From Lineus longissimus (Eukaryota; Nemertea; Pilidiophora; Heteronemertea; Lineidae): DNA of 64,000 bases. The DNA is taken from contig NC_088315.1 in assembly GCF_910592395.1 (NCBI RefSeq), positions 17,403,808 to 17,467,807 of the forward strand, given 5' to 3'. The translations under genes and the position numbers were made by a program. How positions within the stretch are numbered: position 1 is the first letter of the stretch; each line of letters opens with the position of its first letter. The notes beneath the pieces were generated by a model. It searched no databases. It had not been told where the DNA came from and saw only the letters and a list, made by a program, of their open reading frames with translations. Positions 37,174-49,726 of the stretch are shown here, piece after piece.

Positions 37174-37703
37174 AGAGAGATTAAGATTTTGATCCGAGAA
37201 CGAGGTGGATTTTTTCTCTAGTTTAGGAGCCTCATAGCCTAGTAGTTAACACTGCTGGCTACCACGCAATAGGGCCCGGGTTCGATCCCGGGGAGAACCC
37301 AGGATTGTATTTCCGGATGAACCGGCGTGGCTTTCAAGGAACTAAAATTCCTGGCTCTTCACAACACGTACATTAACGTACGAAATAGTCGAGATGAGAC
37401 TAAAAGCCGTGGTCCCTTGTACCTGAGTGTCTATGCCAGGGCAAGTAAAAGATCCCACATAGGTGGACAGTAGCCTATAGTGGACTCCATGCCTCCGGCA
37501 AAAATCCAATAGGGTTACAACGCCGGTAATGATGATGATGATGATGATGATTGACGTCATCAAGTCAAACTGATTGTTTTGTATCATTGTTTTCAGGCAT
37601 ACCAGGCATTATAAACATACTGTTTCATTTCATTTCTGACAGCAGGCAATAGGGTATCTATCGTCAAAATACCACCTCGTTTTCGTTCTCGTTCGAAAAT
37701 CTT
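37174..37703. mobile_element. TIR element T1, copy 2, carrying a SINE
   Basis: Left 'AGAGAGATTAAGATTTTGAT' and right 'CCACCTCGTTTTCGTTCTCG' to 'CGAAAATCTTA' match both ends of T1 at 8334-9034, and 37559-37673 matches its inner right part. Most of the T1 interior is missing and the SINE 37227-37552 occupies the space. Confidence 0.72.
37227..37552 (+). mobile_element. tRNA-derived SINE, copy 2
   Basis: The tRNA-like head has an A box (TAGCCTAGTAGTT, 37235-37247) and a perfect B box (GGTTCGATCCC, 37279-37289), the internal RNA polymerase III promoter. An unrelated body follows, then a tail ending CCGGTAATGATGATGATG at about 37528-37552. Related to the minus copy 20762-21095 and the fragment at 31274. 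The intact pol III boxes mean it could still be transcribed; movement would need a partner LINE. Confidence 0.9.
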
Positions 37704-39274
37704 ATTATTATCTTATTATCATAGACAATCGTTTCTCAATGCAAGCGTAGGAACCATTAGCAATGATTTACAATTAATTTGTGTTGTCCAGGGACCATAG
37801 ATATTAAAGATATGCTGAACAAAATGAGTTAACTTAAGTTAACGGCCCTGTTGTTCCGAACAAAGGTCATAAAGCGTGACTCTTGCTTGATTTTAACACT
37901 ATAAAATAAAAGTTAATTAAATTCTATTTCCCCGTTTATAGGTTTCGCATTCCTGTATTGTCACAATGTCGACCGGTTAGTACCACAGAGTTTACCCCAG
38001 ATTATCCACCATCAAAACCACCGCCGAGAAAAGATAAGATAAATTGGTATGTTTGGTGCTGTTCAAAGCATCAATCAGTACTTAACGACCCTGCGGGTTT
38101 CAAAAGCACGACCAATGCGATTTCTAAGTTATTTCCGGCGCATCTGTTACAAGCTTGACCCACCAACAGCGAAGAATTTTTTCTGCAATAGTCTACGGTG
38201 GGGGGGAGGGGGGCGTCGCATCAGGTAAGACGTGGTTGATATAAATCCTTGTTACTTGTCCTGCTGTCACCAGTCGGCTCAGCTCATAAAGAGGACGAAA
38301 TAGGTAGTAAAAAAGCTACTTCTATCTTTATTATTCATCGTGTAGGTACCCAAACTTATATATACAGAATCTACAATTTATGTCTTTTATTCAATTCGTA
38401 CACGTCTAAACCCTAACCCCCCCCCCCCCGCCCGAGAATAATTTTTGTATTTACCTTTTGCCACTTAAAGGCCATAACTCCAGGTATTTTGCCATTTTCT
38501 GCTGTAAGACGATTTCAAAAGTGTACCTAACACTTTATACAATACAGAAAACCCAATGCAATTAGCTCCATCCATTTTGAAGATATAGCCATTTATGTGT
38601 TTGACAACTTGATTACCTAATCAGGCTAGCAACTGGCTTGTTAGAGCCAGGCGGCGGGTTCAGCAAAAGTTGTGATGTAGATCAGGCTATTGCCCTACTT
38701 GGGAGGACAAATATCAATGAATGCTCTTAAAATTGATATATGAAGTCTGTTTTTCATTGACATTCGATATACCCCATAATAAGGTAAGGTAATACAGACA
38801 AATTTATACCATTATAGTAAGAAATCAAACATCAGTCTGATCTCTGTCAGTAAACTTGCCGCCTGACTTCACTTAGAAACCTAACCAAGGCTGTTACATA
38901 ACATGTAAACAAAACAGTTAATCTTGCTTTATCTCTGGACTGGGTGCTTCAATTTTGATCAAACTTGATTTAATGCGGAGCTTTAAGTCTACTCTTTGAG
39001 GATCTGTACATGTCATGCAATCATAAAAGCAGGAGTCGTGGCCTTTAATACGTTTTATTCAGAGACCACGCGAGTTATGATTATGCATCAGTATGGCCTC
39101 ATTGGCAAGATTCCGCCTGGTATCAGCCTTATGGTCGTTTTTAGCACATCAAAATCATTTAGAAAAAGTATATCAATACCTGGTTGTCCTCAAAAAAATC
39201 CGATGGAGCTTAATTAAATGGCCATAATTTTAAAACAGGTTTGAGTAAGATTTCTGATGATATAAATCACTTTA
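37704..39274. other. No gene recognised
   Basis: The short + frame 37958-38158 has no known domain. C- and G-runs lie at about 38201-38212 and 38417-38430. No other structure identified. Confidence 0.35.
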
Positions 39275-39600
39275 CGGTATTTCACTTATTCTTCTCTGTG
39301 TGGTACGCACGAACATTCGCTTGAAATGTGTCGGCTCCGATCCACTATGATAATCAATAAAAATTGGAAAAAGTGCCCCCAAACCCCGATTTTGAGTTTT
39401 AAGAATACACTGAAGTTTCGACGTGAAACAATTTATAATTTTACGGGATTTCACTTGATATTCTTCTCTGTGTGGTAAAGCATGTATATGTGATGGCTCC
39501 GATCCACTATCAATATAAATATTGAAAAATAAAAATGCCCCAAGCCCCGATTTCGAAAATTAGAGTAGTATCGAACGCGAAACAATTTCTAATCTTTACC
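39275..39600. repeat. Tandem duplication, about 165 bp, two copies
   Basis: 39275-39440 and 39444-39600 share 'ATTTCACTT', 'ATTCTTCTCTGTGTGGTA', 'GGCTCCGATCCACTAT', 'CCCGATTT' and 'CGAAACAATTT.TAAT'. Diverged. Confidence 0.75.
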
Positions 39601-40039
39601 TGCCCCAAAATCGTCAAGCTCTTCAGATGCCTGATATCAGTATAATTACATTAAGGCGCTGTTGAGATGCCTTAATTTTTCGAGTGTTAGATTGAGCTAA
39701 TAGCTCATTATTTGAGAGATGAGTCGGCTAAGTGAATATTATATCGTGATGGGTGACAATAGTGATTTGTTAACAATTTCAAGAAAGCATGTGCTGGGGA
39801 AGTGTTTTGAATTCATACTCTGTTAGACGTAGATGCCGGGTAGTGATTACGGATTGTTAAAATAGTAAGTGATAAAAGGACTAATCGATTTGAATGAATG
39901 GAATACGATGGAACGTGATAAAAGCGTGCTTAATCATCCCCAAAGTTTTCTAATTTGACGCGGTAGTAGCGAGAGATAACGCCAGGCCGACACGAATTCT
40001 AATATAGCGTTACTGTTTACGCCTGAGTTATATCGGGTT

Positions 40040-40185
40040 GTCATGTTTCACTTGTCACGAGTTAACTGACACGACGTGGGTATGAATAGTGACATCGTGA
40101 ATCGTATGTAGCCCGCTCTTTGGAAATGACATGTTCGTTCTTCATGTCACGCATGAAAAGTGAACAGTGATACGTTAACTCTATA
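40040..40185. repeat. Dispersed repeat R4, copy 2
   Basis: See R4 at 15640. Ends with 'GTGAACAGTGATACGTTAAC'. Confidence 0.65.
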
Positions 40186-40229
40186 TTCGCAGCCTCAGAC
40201 AGCAGAGGACAGCTCTCGCACGCATTTAT

Positions 40230-40400
40230 CATGTGGTTGTATATCTCTGGCGCCCTCTTCACAGAAACCATGTGATTATCCCTCGCTATTCCTCCGCTGA
40301 ACTGGAAAACATCGTTGCGGCTGTTAGGCATGATTTTACTGTGCATGTTTCATCGTATTCCGTTCGTTCCGTTCCGCCAATTCGATGAGCCCGTAATTAC
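40230..40400. repeat. Dispersed repeat R7, copy outside the gene array
   Basis: 'CTGGCGCCCTCTTCACAGAA', 'ACCATGTGATTATC', 'CGCTGAACTGGAA', 'CGTTCGTTCCG' and 'TTCGATGAGCCC' align with 50890-51035 downstream of peptide gene A, and with the matching parts of blocks B and C. Confidence 0.65.
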
Positions 40401-40419
40401 GCCGTTCGTTCGATATTTG

Positions 40420-40580
40420 AAATTTGCAATTGAATTTGAAAAGTTCAGATTGTGTGAATGCGTACTGGATATGATTTGACAATGTCATTATGCAGACAGA
40501 TTTACAAACCGAGTTTCAGCAGAAGTGTGTGCATGATAAATGCTCTACGGCATTGTGTATAACTGCATTTCTATTTTCTT
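40420..40580 (-). repeat. Dispersed repeat R6, copy 3 (reverse)
   Basis: Reverse complement of R6: 'CTACGGCATTGTGTATAACT' and 'GCATTTCTATTTTCTT' match 30805-30840. Confidence 0.65.
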
Positions 40581-42791
40581 TGACCACCGTAGCAGTAAAT
40601 ACATTTAAAGGTGATGTGTGTGTACTGAAGGTTTCGGATATGACCTGACCAGCTAATACATCGACTGCACCGAGCCCAATGCCCGCTGTCCTTCGACGCG
40701 GCCTGAGTAAAAAAATTGTAATATTAGATTTTGGTTTTGATAGATTTTACAAGGGTATACCGCTTTGAACGTCAACACCATCTTACTTCAATGAATCCAA
40801 TCCCCCACCTTAATAACTGGCAGTCTTAGCAGGTTAAAGGGACTTTGATATCATAGCCTTGTGTGTGAAGATGCACCCATACATGAATTGGTCATCATAT
40901 ACAAGTCAGTGGATTTCTGGTATCACGCAGGGTTTTGTCGGATCAGCCTATGAGCGCCCAGCCAGTCGGCGCGGAGCAAAGAATTTGAATTAAAAACATA
41001 AACAAAAGTATATGGCAACGATGTGGTACAGGAAACAAAGCCAATGTTCGGTGACAATACCTGCCATCTACTTTTGTTCCTGGTTGAAAGTATTCTTCGG
41101 GGGGATTTTTTGTAGCTCCAATAGCTACAAGCTTAATTTTCCTTTCATTCCTGCGCATCTGACAGTAAGCCCAATAAGCACTCAGCTTCGGCGTTGGATA
41201 AAGTGAAATCCGAAAGAATGTCGTCGACTGCTAACGCTGCTTCTAATCAATTAATCAAAGGGAATCATAATAATCGCGTGGTAATTAATGGCGATATTTA
41301 TCGGAGTTCGTAACATTTTGTCAAAGAGATAACAAACCTGAAGAACAACAAATCGACAAGGAATATTTTTAGCTGAATACTCAATCATTACACTTCTGGT
41401 GATTCTCCCTCTAAATCATTTTGTTGACAGTTCACAGACAACTTCCGTTTGAGATGTTTAGAAATTTGAAAATTTACGACCTCGCTATTTACCTCGCACC
41501 TACGCATCTCATTATATGGGAACAGCTCCGTCTGCTGATCGGAGCGATCGACCTCCCGAATACCACGAGATCGCGCAGTGGGGTGCGTGGATTTCTAGGC
41601 TGGGCGATTAAGATATTTGGATTTGGATATTAAGGGAGATGCCAAGTTGTTTAAAAGAAGGTACAGTCAATTAGAATTGGCGTAAAATTATTCTCTCCAA
41701 TTACAGTTAACCCCGTAAATTTTAAAATAAGGTTACTCTGTGTGCTTACTTTGGTGGTCGTTTCCATGAAAATGGCACCCAAAATGGCGGCACCGAAATT
41801 GCCATTTTTGGCAGATTTGCGATTATTGAAGCAATACGCCTACCCCGAAAAATTAATACACGCACAAAATGAATACGGTCATGCATGCGTGTGGCATGCA
41901 ATATCACTGACTTCTGCTGTTCCCTAGCGTTAAAAATTGGAAATACATGTAGTTGCAGTTGAACCAGGAGTCAATACAATTTGAGAAAGAAACGGCTTAC
42001 CCCTTTAGCTCCAAGGTAGTGACCAACTTAATTGGAACGACGGGCCCAGACAGTAAAGAGGCGACTCTCTTCGTAAGTGAAACAACGAGGGGGGTCCCGC
42101 GATTTCTAATGAAAGGCAGTTTTGATGATGAAAACGAGCGTCAAAAATTGGTATGATCTGAAACCGATTTTGTGCAAACCGCCTCAAATACTGTGCCGCT
42201 TAGGACAACAACAATGATGAATTTCCATTGTTTTTGACATTAGCGAAAAATAGAAATCACATGTCTGTCCAAAATGGTAGAGGTATCAAAAACAAACAAA
42301 ATGAACACACAGCTAGAATTCAATTAAAATGGGGACCTTACTGCAGTTTTTATCATTCCTTGATCTCACAATAGAAGACGAAATAAGAAGTTAGTCTAAA
42401 GATTATTTTTATTTTTCAGCAAACTTTCCGAGAAGCCAGATATTGTCACTTGTAATTTGAAAATCCTCTTAATCTCACTTTCTATCCATCATACGGCGGA
42501 GGCGGATGCCGATTATTTCTTAATCCTGTCGCTGAAGATAACATTTTTCATCCGCAACAGATATCAAAATAAGAATTAAAGGATTGAACAGATTTGCTTC
42601 ATTTGCTTGTTGAGTCTAAAGCAATTGATACGTCCAAAACCTGGAGGTGTTCGCTGTCCCAGCAAACGGTTGAGCAGAGTGTAGTCCAAAACCGAACTAA
42701 ACGAAAAAGTATAACGATCATCTCTTGCTGAATAACGTCTACCATTTTTATAAGCCTGACTGTTGTCATGTGCATTGTCTACCCTTTTGAA
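40581..42791. other. No gene recognised
   Basis: No exon, RNA or repeat recognised. Open frames (41421-41633, 41742-41927, 41953-42156) lack known domains. Confidence 0.3.
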
Positions 42792-42800
42792 CCAAGTTGC

Positions 42801-43039
42801 GCTGAAAGGGTGGATGTCGTCCTGGGTGCCGACAAATGGTACCCAGGTTCGAGATCGACTGGACAATAAGCACCCTGGGTGCCATTACACTAGACAAACA
42901 GCACCCAGCTTCTTTTTGCCTGGCTTACGGATCTTAGGGACGAGGTCTAGTGTAATGGTACCCAGGGTGCTTATTGTCCAGTCGATCTCGAACCTGGGTA
43001 CCATTTGTCGGCACCCAGGACGACATCCACCCTTTCAGC
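42801..43039. mobile_element. Long-TIR element L1a (239 bp), 9-bp TSD
   Basis: Nearly perfect terminal inverted repeats of about 95 bp: left GCTGAAAGGGTGGATGTCGT, right ending ACGACATCCACCCTTTCAGC. Only about 50 bp of loop remains. The element is flanked by the direct repeat CCAAGTTGC (42792-42800 and 43040-43048). Long inverted repeats with a 9-bp target duplication are typical of Mutator-like elements, but without a transposase the superfamily is an inference. Confidence 0.9.
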
Positions 43040-43476
43040 CCAAGTTGCTGGAAAAGTAACGACATTCCATTTTCCGGTTCTGATCACTATGAATATATAT
43101 CAGCGCGGCAAATGTTAGAAGTCATCTAGGTAATGGAATTCATCTATTGTTTGGTCGTGCTGCATGTAGCAAAATTCCATATCCATTCCATATTCCATAT
43201 ATGTATAGCTGGTCGAATCCTACGTGAACATCGGTGGAATTAACTTGGTCGAAGTCTAATGTTTCTTGATGACCTGTAGAAAGCAGCATGCTCTTTAAAG
43301 AGATGCAGTCTTGGCACTGCACAAGTCTCTATTTAGACTAGCTGAATGTGGTAAAAGTAACTACATGTAAATTGGTGATTACTTCTTATGCAGCCTATTG
43401 GCTACATAATCAGCTTTCTGAGAGGAACTCGAAACTGCTAACATTTAACATTTATCAATTGAAGCTTATTCCCGCC

Positions 43477-44299
<823 letters not shown>

Positions 44300-44605
44300 A
44301 TTCCCGCCATAGGTTTTAACCGGGCCGCTCAAAACTCCCCATTTTTATAAGCGTTATGCTATAGGTTTCCTTTAATAAAGGGGACTTCGCAAGACCAACT
44401 AAACGTTTCGGCCAACATTTTAAAGTTTTTCAAACGGTAAAAATAAACCTTGCATCATTAAAACTAATCAACGCCAACATAACACGCTAATTTCTTCGGT
44501 TCATCATCGAGTAGGCCTATAGGACGCAAAATACATTTTTTTAATTTCTCAATCGCAAGGCCAGGTCGAGGAATGCTCTCGGTAACTGTTGTGTTTTTTT
44601 CCAGG

Positions 44606-44743
44606 AATAGGGTTTTTTCGCAACTCTCCAAAATGCCAGCGTTCAAAGCTTATCCCATGGTTTGATCTCCTCATAACGTTGCCGAACAATGGGATAGGAG
44701 TTAACGTTTGCATTCCGGAGGCCTTGCGAAAGCTCCCTATTAT
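44606..44743. mobile_element. Foldback MITE family M1, copy 3
   Basis: 'AATAGGGTTTTTTCGCAACT' faces 'CCTTGCGAAAGCTCCCTATT', with inner 'AAGCTTATCCCATGGTTTGA' and 'GAACAATGGGATAGGAGTTA'. Same family as 26097 and 28233. Confidence 0.85.
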
Positions 44744-45234
44744 TGCCGCCTTACGCACTTTTCAAGTCAATTTCTCTCGCGACCATCTTGCCAAGATGAT
44801 TCCGTTCAACGTCCTACAGCCAATATGCTACTGACAACAAACATCCATAACTCGCTAATGCCTCGTTGACCCTGCGAAGACACTCGAGCGCGCCTCGGTT
44901 GGGTGTAAATATTACTTGGTGAAATCATGTTCCATGATGGCTTGTCTTCGTCCACAATATGACTACGTATACTACATTGATGATCATTACGCAAACCCGT
45001 TGACATCATCTTGTAGCAGCCAGCTATTGTCAGAAATTGGTACCAAGTGCGAGTTTTACTTCGATAAGCTAAGTATTAATATATTTTTAATAAACCCATC
45101 ACCTCGGTTCTAGAACACTTGGCTACAAAGTGACTGCATCATGATCGTTTTTAAGACAAAAGAGAACATTTCGGTGATACTTTCCATTGGGTCATTTGAC
45201 AGTTTCAAATGCTGGCGCGGGTGGCAGTTAAATA

Positions 45235-45370
45235 AATTGCACAAAAAAGGATAAATTCAAAATGTGCCTGAATTATCACGCTTTTCCGATGTTGACCCCG
45301 TTTTGACCGGAGTTAGCTCTCCGTGCGTCGATCTTACCATTTGGAACGATGCACTAGTAGTGCGGTTAGC
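45235..45370. repeat. Dispersed repeat R3, copy outside the blocks
   Basis: 'CCGATGTTGACCCCG', 'CGTGCGTCG', 'GGAACGATGCACTAGTAGTG' correspond to 48640-48760 in block A and 55120-55240 in block B. Confidence 0.65.
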
Positions 45371-45754
45371 CATGGATATCCCCTGTAACGTCTTGGCGTA
45401 CGCGTAGATATCGATTTTTCCGACGTCACGCTGATGGCGCTTGAGGCCCGCTACTGCGACGATAATGGAAATGAAGCTGCGTCGTAATAGCGGGGTGACG
45501 TTAACTCGGATCTCGGTGTGCACTCACGTGGCGGGCAAGGTCTTTCGTGCCAGGACTTGTGCGTTCTAAAATTAACGAATAACGCGTTTTTCTACTATCT
45601 AAGAGTTGCAACAAAATAGGAAAAGCATCAAACACGTTCAGAAAAATAGTTTACTGATGAACCAGAAGAAGAACAAACATACTGCAGTAAAAAGCCGACC
45701 ATTCCTTTGAGTAAGTGAGTAAGTAAGAACAAAGTCGATGAGGGAACAACTGGA

Positions 45755-47027
45755 ATAGCTGGTTGGAACGATAATGTCAAACAAAAAAGTGAACGAGCCT
45801 TATTTTGGCACAATTTGTGGCGAGATAATGGTAGACCAAGAAACGGCTGGGTAATTGCAGATATAAGAAGCACAACGAGGGCACGGTACCACCTAGCAGT
45901 AAAAAACGTTAAAAAGGATAGAAAAAGGACCTCGACCAACAAACTTGGTAAGGCTATGGGATGACACTGCTTTCTGGAAGGAAGTTAAACATCTCACCGG
46001 GAAGGCAACGGACCTCCCAAATACCATTGAAGGGAAAACTGGGGGTGAAGAAATAAGTGAACTACATGTATATGCAAATAAGTTTAATGCATTGTATAAT
46101 CCCGTTTCATACTCTGAAAATTACATGGCAGAACAAAACGGTGACATTAATGAAGACATTATACACAAATGTAGATACGAGCGTTGTGGGCACGTGCTAC
46201 AAATTAATCTTAGTGAGGTAAAAAAGGGTATCAAGTCCCTACGGAAGGATAAGCAGGACAGTATACCAAATCTCATGTCAAATCATTGCATTTATGCGGG
46301 TGACATGCTTTATAGTGTATTGTGACACTTTTGCTCAACGCAATGCTCAGGCACGGGTACTCCCCTCAAATTTTTCTCGGTCAAATGTTATTCCGATACC
46401 CAAAAACACAAGAAAATCACTAAACAGGTATGATAACTATCGATGTATTTCTCTAAGCAGTATTTGTGGCAAAATATTATTAGTCTATGTGATATTGCAG
46501 AAGTACAAAGAGGTCTTATCATCTGTTAATTATCAATTCGTATTCCAAAAAAGTGTGTCCACTTCAACCTGTTTTTATGTTGTTGAAGAGGTTATAAAAT
46601 ATTATGTAAATAATGATACTGTGTACGGTGTAGTGCTGGACGTAAGCAAAGCTTTTGATTGTCTTCAATATATCAAACTCTTCAGAATGTTATTGAAAAG
46701 GGGAATGTGTCCCCTCATAGCACGACTTCTTGCTTCGTTTTCTTCAACCCAAACGTCGGCTATTAAATGGAAAGACAGCGTATCGACTACTTTCAATGCG
46801 TCAAATGGAGTGAAACAGACGGGAGTACTCTGCCCGATCTTATTCACATGTCTACATAGGGGAACTTTTTGGTGACCGAAAAAATAGTGGGACAGGTTAT
46901 CATATCGGAAGTGTATTCTTTGGGGCATTTGCATATGCCGATGATATTATTATACTAGCACCAAGCTTAACATCTCTAAAGCGTATGCCCGCAGTGGCAA
47001 CTAAGTTCTCTATTGAACTCCATATAT
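45755..47027 (+). pseudogene. Broken LINE ORF2 (reverse transcriptase) fragment
   Basis: A non-LTR reverse transcriptase, read across at least three frame changes. From 45761 (frame 2) comes the endonuclease-RT linker with 'FWHNLWRDNGRPRNGWV'. From 45945 (frame 0) follows 'LWDDTAFWKEV'. From 46330 (frame 1) follows the RT core with 'NRYDNYRCISLSS' and 'DVSKAFDCLQ'. At 46934-46945 (frame 2) sits the catalytic YADD box, followed by hydrophobic 'IIILAPS'. Motif order and spacing fit jockey/CR1-like LINEs. Endonuclease, thumb and C-terminus are missing. Homology stops where the peptide-gene repeat begins at about 47028, so array formation cut this element. Not functional. Confidence 0.9.
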
Positions 47028-47325
47028 AACATATAATGACCTTTATGTTTCTTAGTCATCATCTAACATCCTGGCACCAGTGGTTTTCAATATACTCCGC
47101 CTCTCGATTTCAAACGAGGTAGGTGAGACTCTGGAGTATACGCTGGCGGTTTGTTCCGGAACTGTAGGGAACGGGAAGTGGAATACAACCTGAAAGTCAA
47201 CATTGAAATGGCAATTCCGAGCCACAGGGGACAATTGCTTAGAGAGACAAAGCGACGTCATGTAAATAATTCTAAGTTCTGGTGTAGAAGTAGTAAATGT
47301 ACCTCTGGGAAAATTCCCCAGCTCT
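47028..47325 (+). repeat. Orphan 3'-flank fragment of the peptide-gene block
   Basis: Matches 50424-50726, the region just after the poly(A) signal of gene A: 'TATAATGACCTTTA', 'CATCCTGGCACCAGTGG', 'CAACCTGAAAGTCAAC' and 'CCCCAGCTCTATTG'. Some bases (GGGGACAATTGCTTA, GTAGAAGTAGTAAATG) agree with copy C rather than with A or B. It is probably the remnant of a fourth gene copy lost by recombination; the gene itself is not upstream. Confidence 0.85.
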
Positions 47326-49700
47326 ATTGCAAAACTCGGCTGGTCCGGCAGGGCAGGGCAGGGCAGTGCGAGTGCGGGGAGTGTCTCGTTGAAGGTGACT
47401 TGGTCGGAAAAGCCAAGGCAGAATCTGCCTAAGAGCCACGAGTACGAAGCCCCGTACTCTGTCAAATCTCGTGAATCGATTGAGGAAAACCTCGGTCAGA
47501 GAGACCGCCGCGGCAGAATCGGCCTAAAAGCCGCGAGTACGGAGCCCCGTACTCTGTCTGTCGCAACTCGACAATCTTCATCGGCCGGGCAACCCGCCAG
47601 AGAATCAGGCGAGGTGGTGAGGCCGGTGCTCGCGCGAGACAGGTCGACGTCAAGAAGGAAACCCTCGGTGGGAAAAGCCGCGGCAGAATCTGGCTATGAG
47701 TGGAGAGTACGGCGCCCCCCCCCCCCCCCCCCTCTGTCGCGCACCATAAAACAGCACCGGCCGCCCAGCGCCTAGCAGCATGCTCAACTCGTCTCCGGAG
47801 TAATCAGGAGTAATCGATCGGCTGTTGACTTAAATTCCTGAAAGTGATGGATTAAATATTTGTAGCAAATAAAGAGATTAAGTGCAGCTGTCCTGTTTCA
47901 CACCGGCATATCTGATAACTCATTCGCGTGATGAACTTCTTGATCGATGGCGGCAGACCCCTGTCAAAATAAAATAGAGCGAAAGTCGACGGATGACATG
48001 TGGCAGTTTACTAAGTTAACACCTTTTTGCGCAGACACCTTTTGCGCATCCGGAACAAACCTACCCTGATTGGGCTTCAAATACCAGACCCAGCCAGGCT
48101 TCCAATAATCTTGCATTGGACTCCAAGCAGAACGGACACATCATCACGAATCTTCCCTGCAAAGGCTCTCGATTTCTAAGGTTAGTGCTTTTCGCCCACA
48201 TTTATCTTCGAAACTACCACGGCGGTTGTTCAGAAACAGAGTTGGTTTATTCGTGCGCGAAATCGTTCGTGCATAGGCCTAACCAGACGCGCTTGTCGCA
48301 GTCGTGTTGAAGGGATGACGGTGACACACAATTAAGCTGTTACTCTTTCTCTGAACAACTGCAAAAGTACATTTTAGAATGAGCGAAATCGTGTGCAAAA
48401 AAACATTGTCAAGTTTGAATCACCACCGCGTGACTACCATAGAGATAGGATCAAAGAGTCGGCACCATCGCGAGAGGTTGTGTACGAAGCTCTCCTCATT
48501 TTCATAGACAGAGGTCCCCATTTTTTGCATAAAGAGCCATTGGCATTATTCAGGGTACTTTTACCAAGCTGTCGGCAGCCCAATCACCTATCCTACAAAA
48601 GGAGTTTCCATGACCAAATTGCAAAAAATAGGAAATATTCAAAACCTGATTGAATTGTTATGTTATTCCGATGTTGACTCCGATTTGAACCGAATTAGTC
48701 ATCCACGCGTCGCTCCTCCCATGTGGACCGATGCACTAGTGTGGCGCTGATTGGAGCCATTGATCTAGATCTAGATTTTTCCTTTTTGCTTTGCGAATTG
48801 GGGAGAGCCCAAAAACCTCGTCACTTGTTATTCTTTGAAAACGTAAAAATACACTGCGTACAATCGTCATCTTTTCCTAACGTGGCTTCGAACAAAACAA
48901 AAAAAATGGGAAAGAATAGGCATAATTTGCAAGGCATTAGCCCCCTAATCTCAACAAAGCAACACTTCCTTCACTGCCCTCAGCGACCCTTTTGGCGAGG
49001 TTTACTCAAAATGACGTCGCGGAACTCCCTCGGCTTCGGCGAGCGGAAAAGAAATTGGCGCGCAGGAATTCATTGACCCCTTTGTGGGCAAAGATTCAAG
49101 AAAATCGTGTTTTTCTTAGAAGCCTACATATAACAGTATAAACAGAATTTAAAAATCATCAAAAGCTTTTAGAAGTTAAATTTTCTAATGAAACAGGAAA
49201 AAAATATTGAAATAATTAAAGTTTTGAACGCACTCTGTGATACTCGGCGAGTGGGTAAACTTGGCTTATACTCAGGTTTGAGGAATTCTGGAGGTATTTG
49301 TCTTACCTTACACCGCGATGGTGACACTAACACATAGCGCTCAGACCAAGGCGTCGCACTGAACTTTAGGGAAAAATGACAAATCCGCTAGATTAGAAAC
49401 AAGTATCAATTTCAAATATAAAACCCCTCTAGCTAAGCATTAAAAGTGATTTTAACTGCATTTTAAATGTTTCTATATTTTGAACCAACACAAGTGGTCG
49501 TAAGACAAGGCGCGATGTAAACTACGTTGAAAACGATGCTTCTTTGTCACAAAGGTGTTTCAGAATGTTACTTAGCGACTTGTTTTAACCGCGCTTGGCG
49601 ATGCTTCAAAACGGTGAACTGCTAGACCGACTGGAGAATGTGCGGTGTCGGGAGTCGTAATGTGCTGTGGAGTTCCTGATACGTAACTTTGCTAATATGT

Positions 49701-49726
49701 CAATTTTTCTCTTCCTTTTAGGCGCA
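49701..49726 (+). promoter_or_regulatory. Predicted 3' splice site before coding exon 1 (gene A)
   Basis: A pyrimidine-rich run ending in AG (CTCTTCCTTTTAG, to 49721) lies six bases before the start codon, leaving 'GCGCA' as the end of a 5' untranslated exon. The same site occurs in copies B (56462) and C (58582). This implies a non-coding first exon upstream that I cannot place. Confidence 0.6.

Noticed and set aside
37235-37289. Possible tRNA gene from the A and B boxes
   Set aside because: The same sequence continues into a 325-bp body with a GAT tail and a second copy at 20762, which identifies a SINE rather than a tRNA gene.
47389-47775. Arginine-rich 128-codon frame, repeated as a 140-codon frame at 53868-54290
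   Set aside because: The two copies change frame in the C-run (18 versus 16 bases), so the ends of the predicted proteins differ; no domain or splice context. Treated as non-coding G/C-rich repeat.
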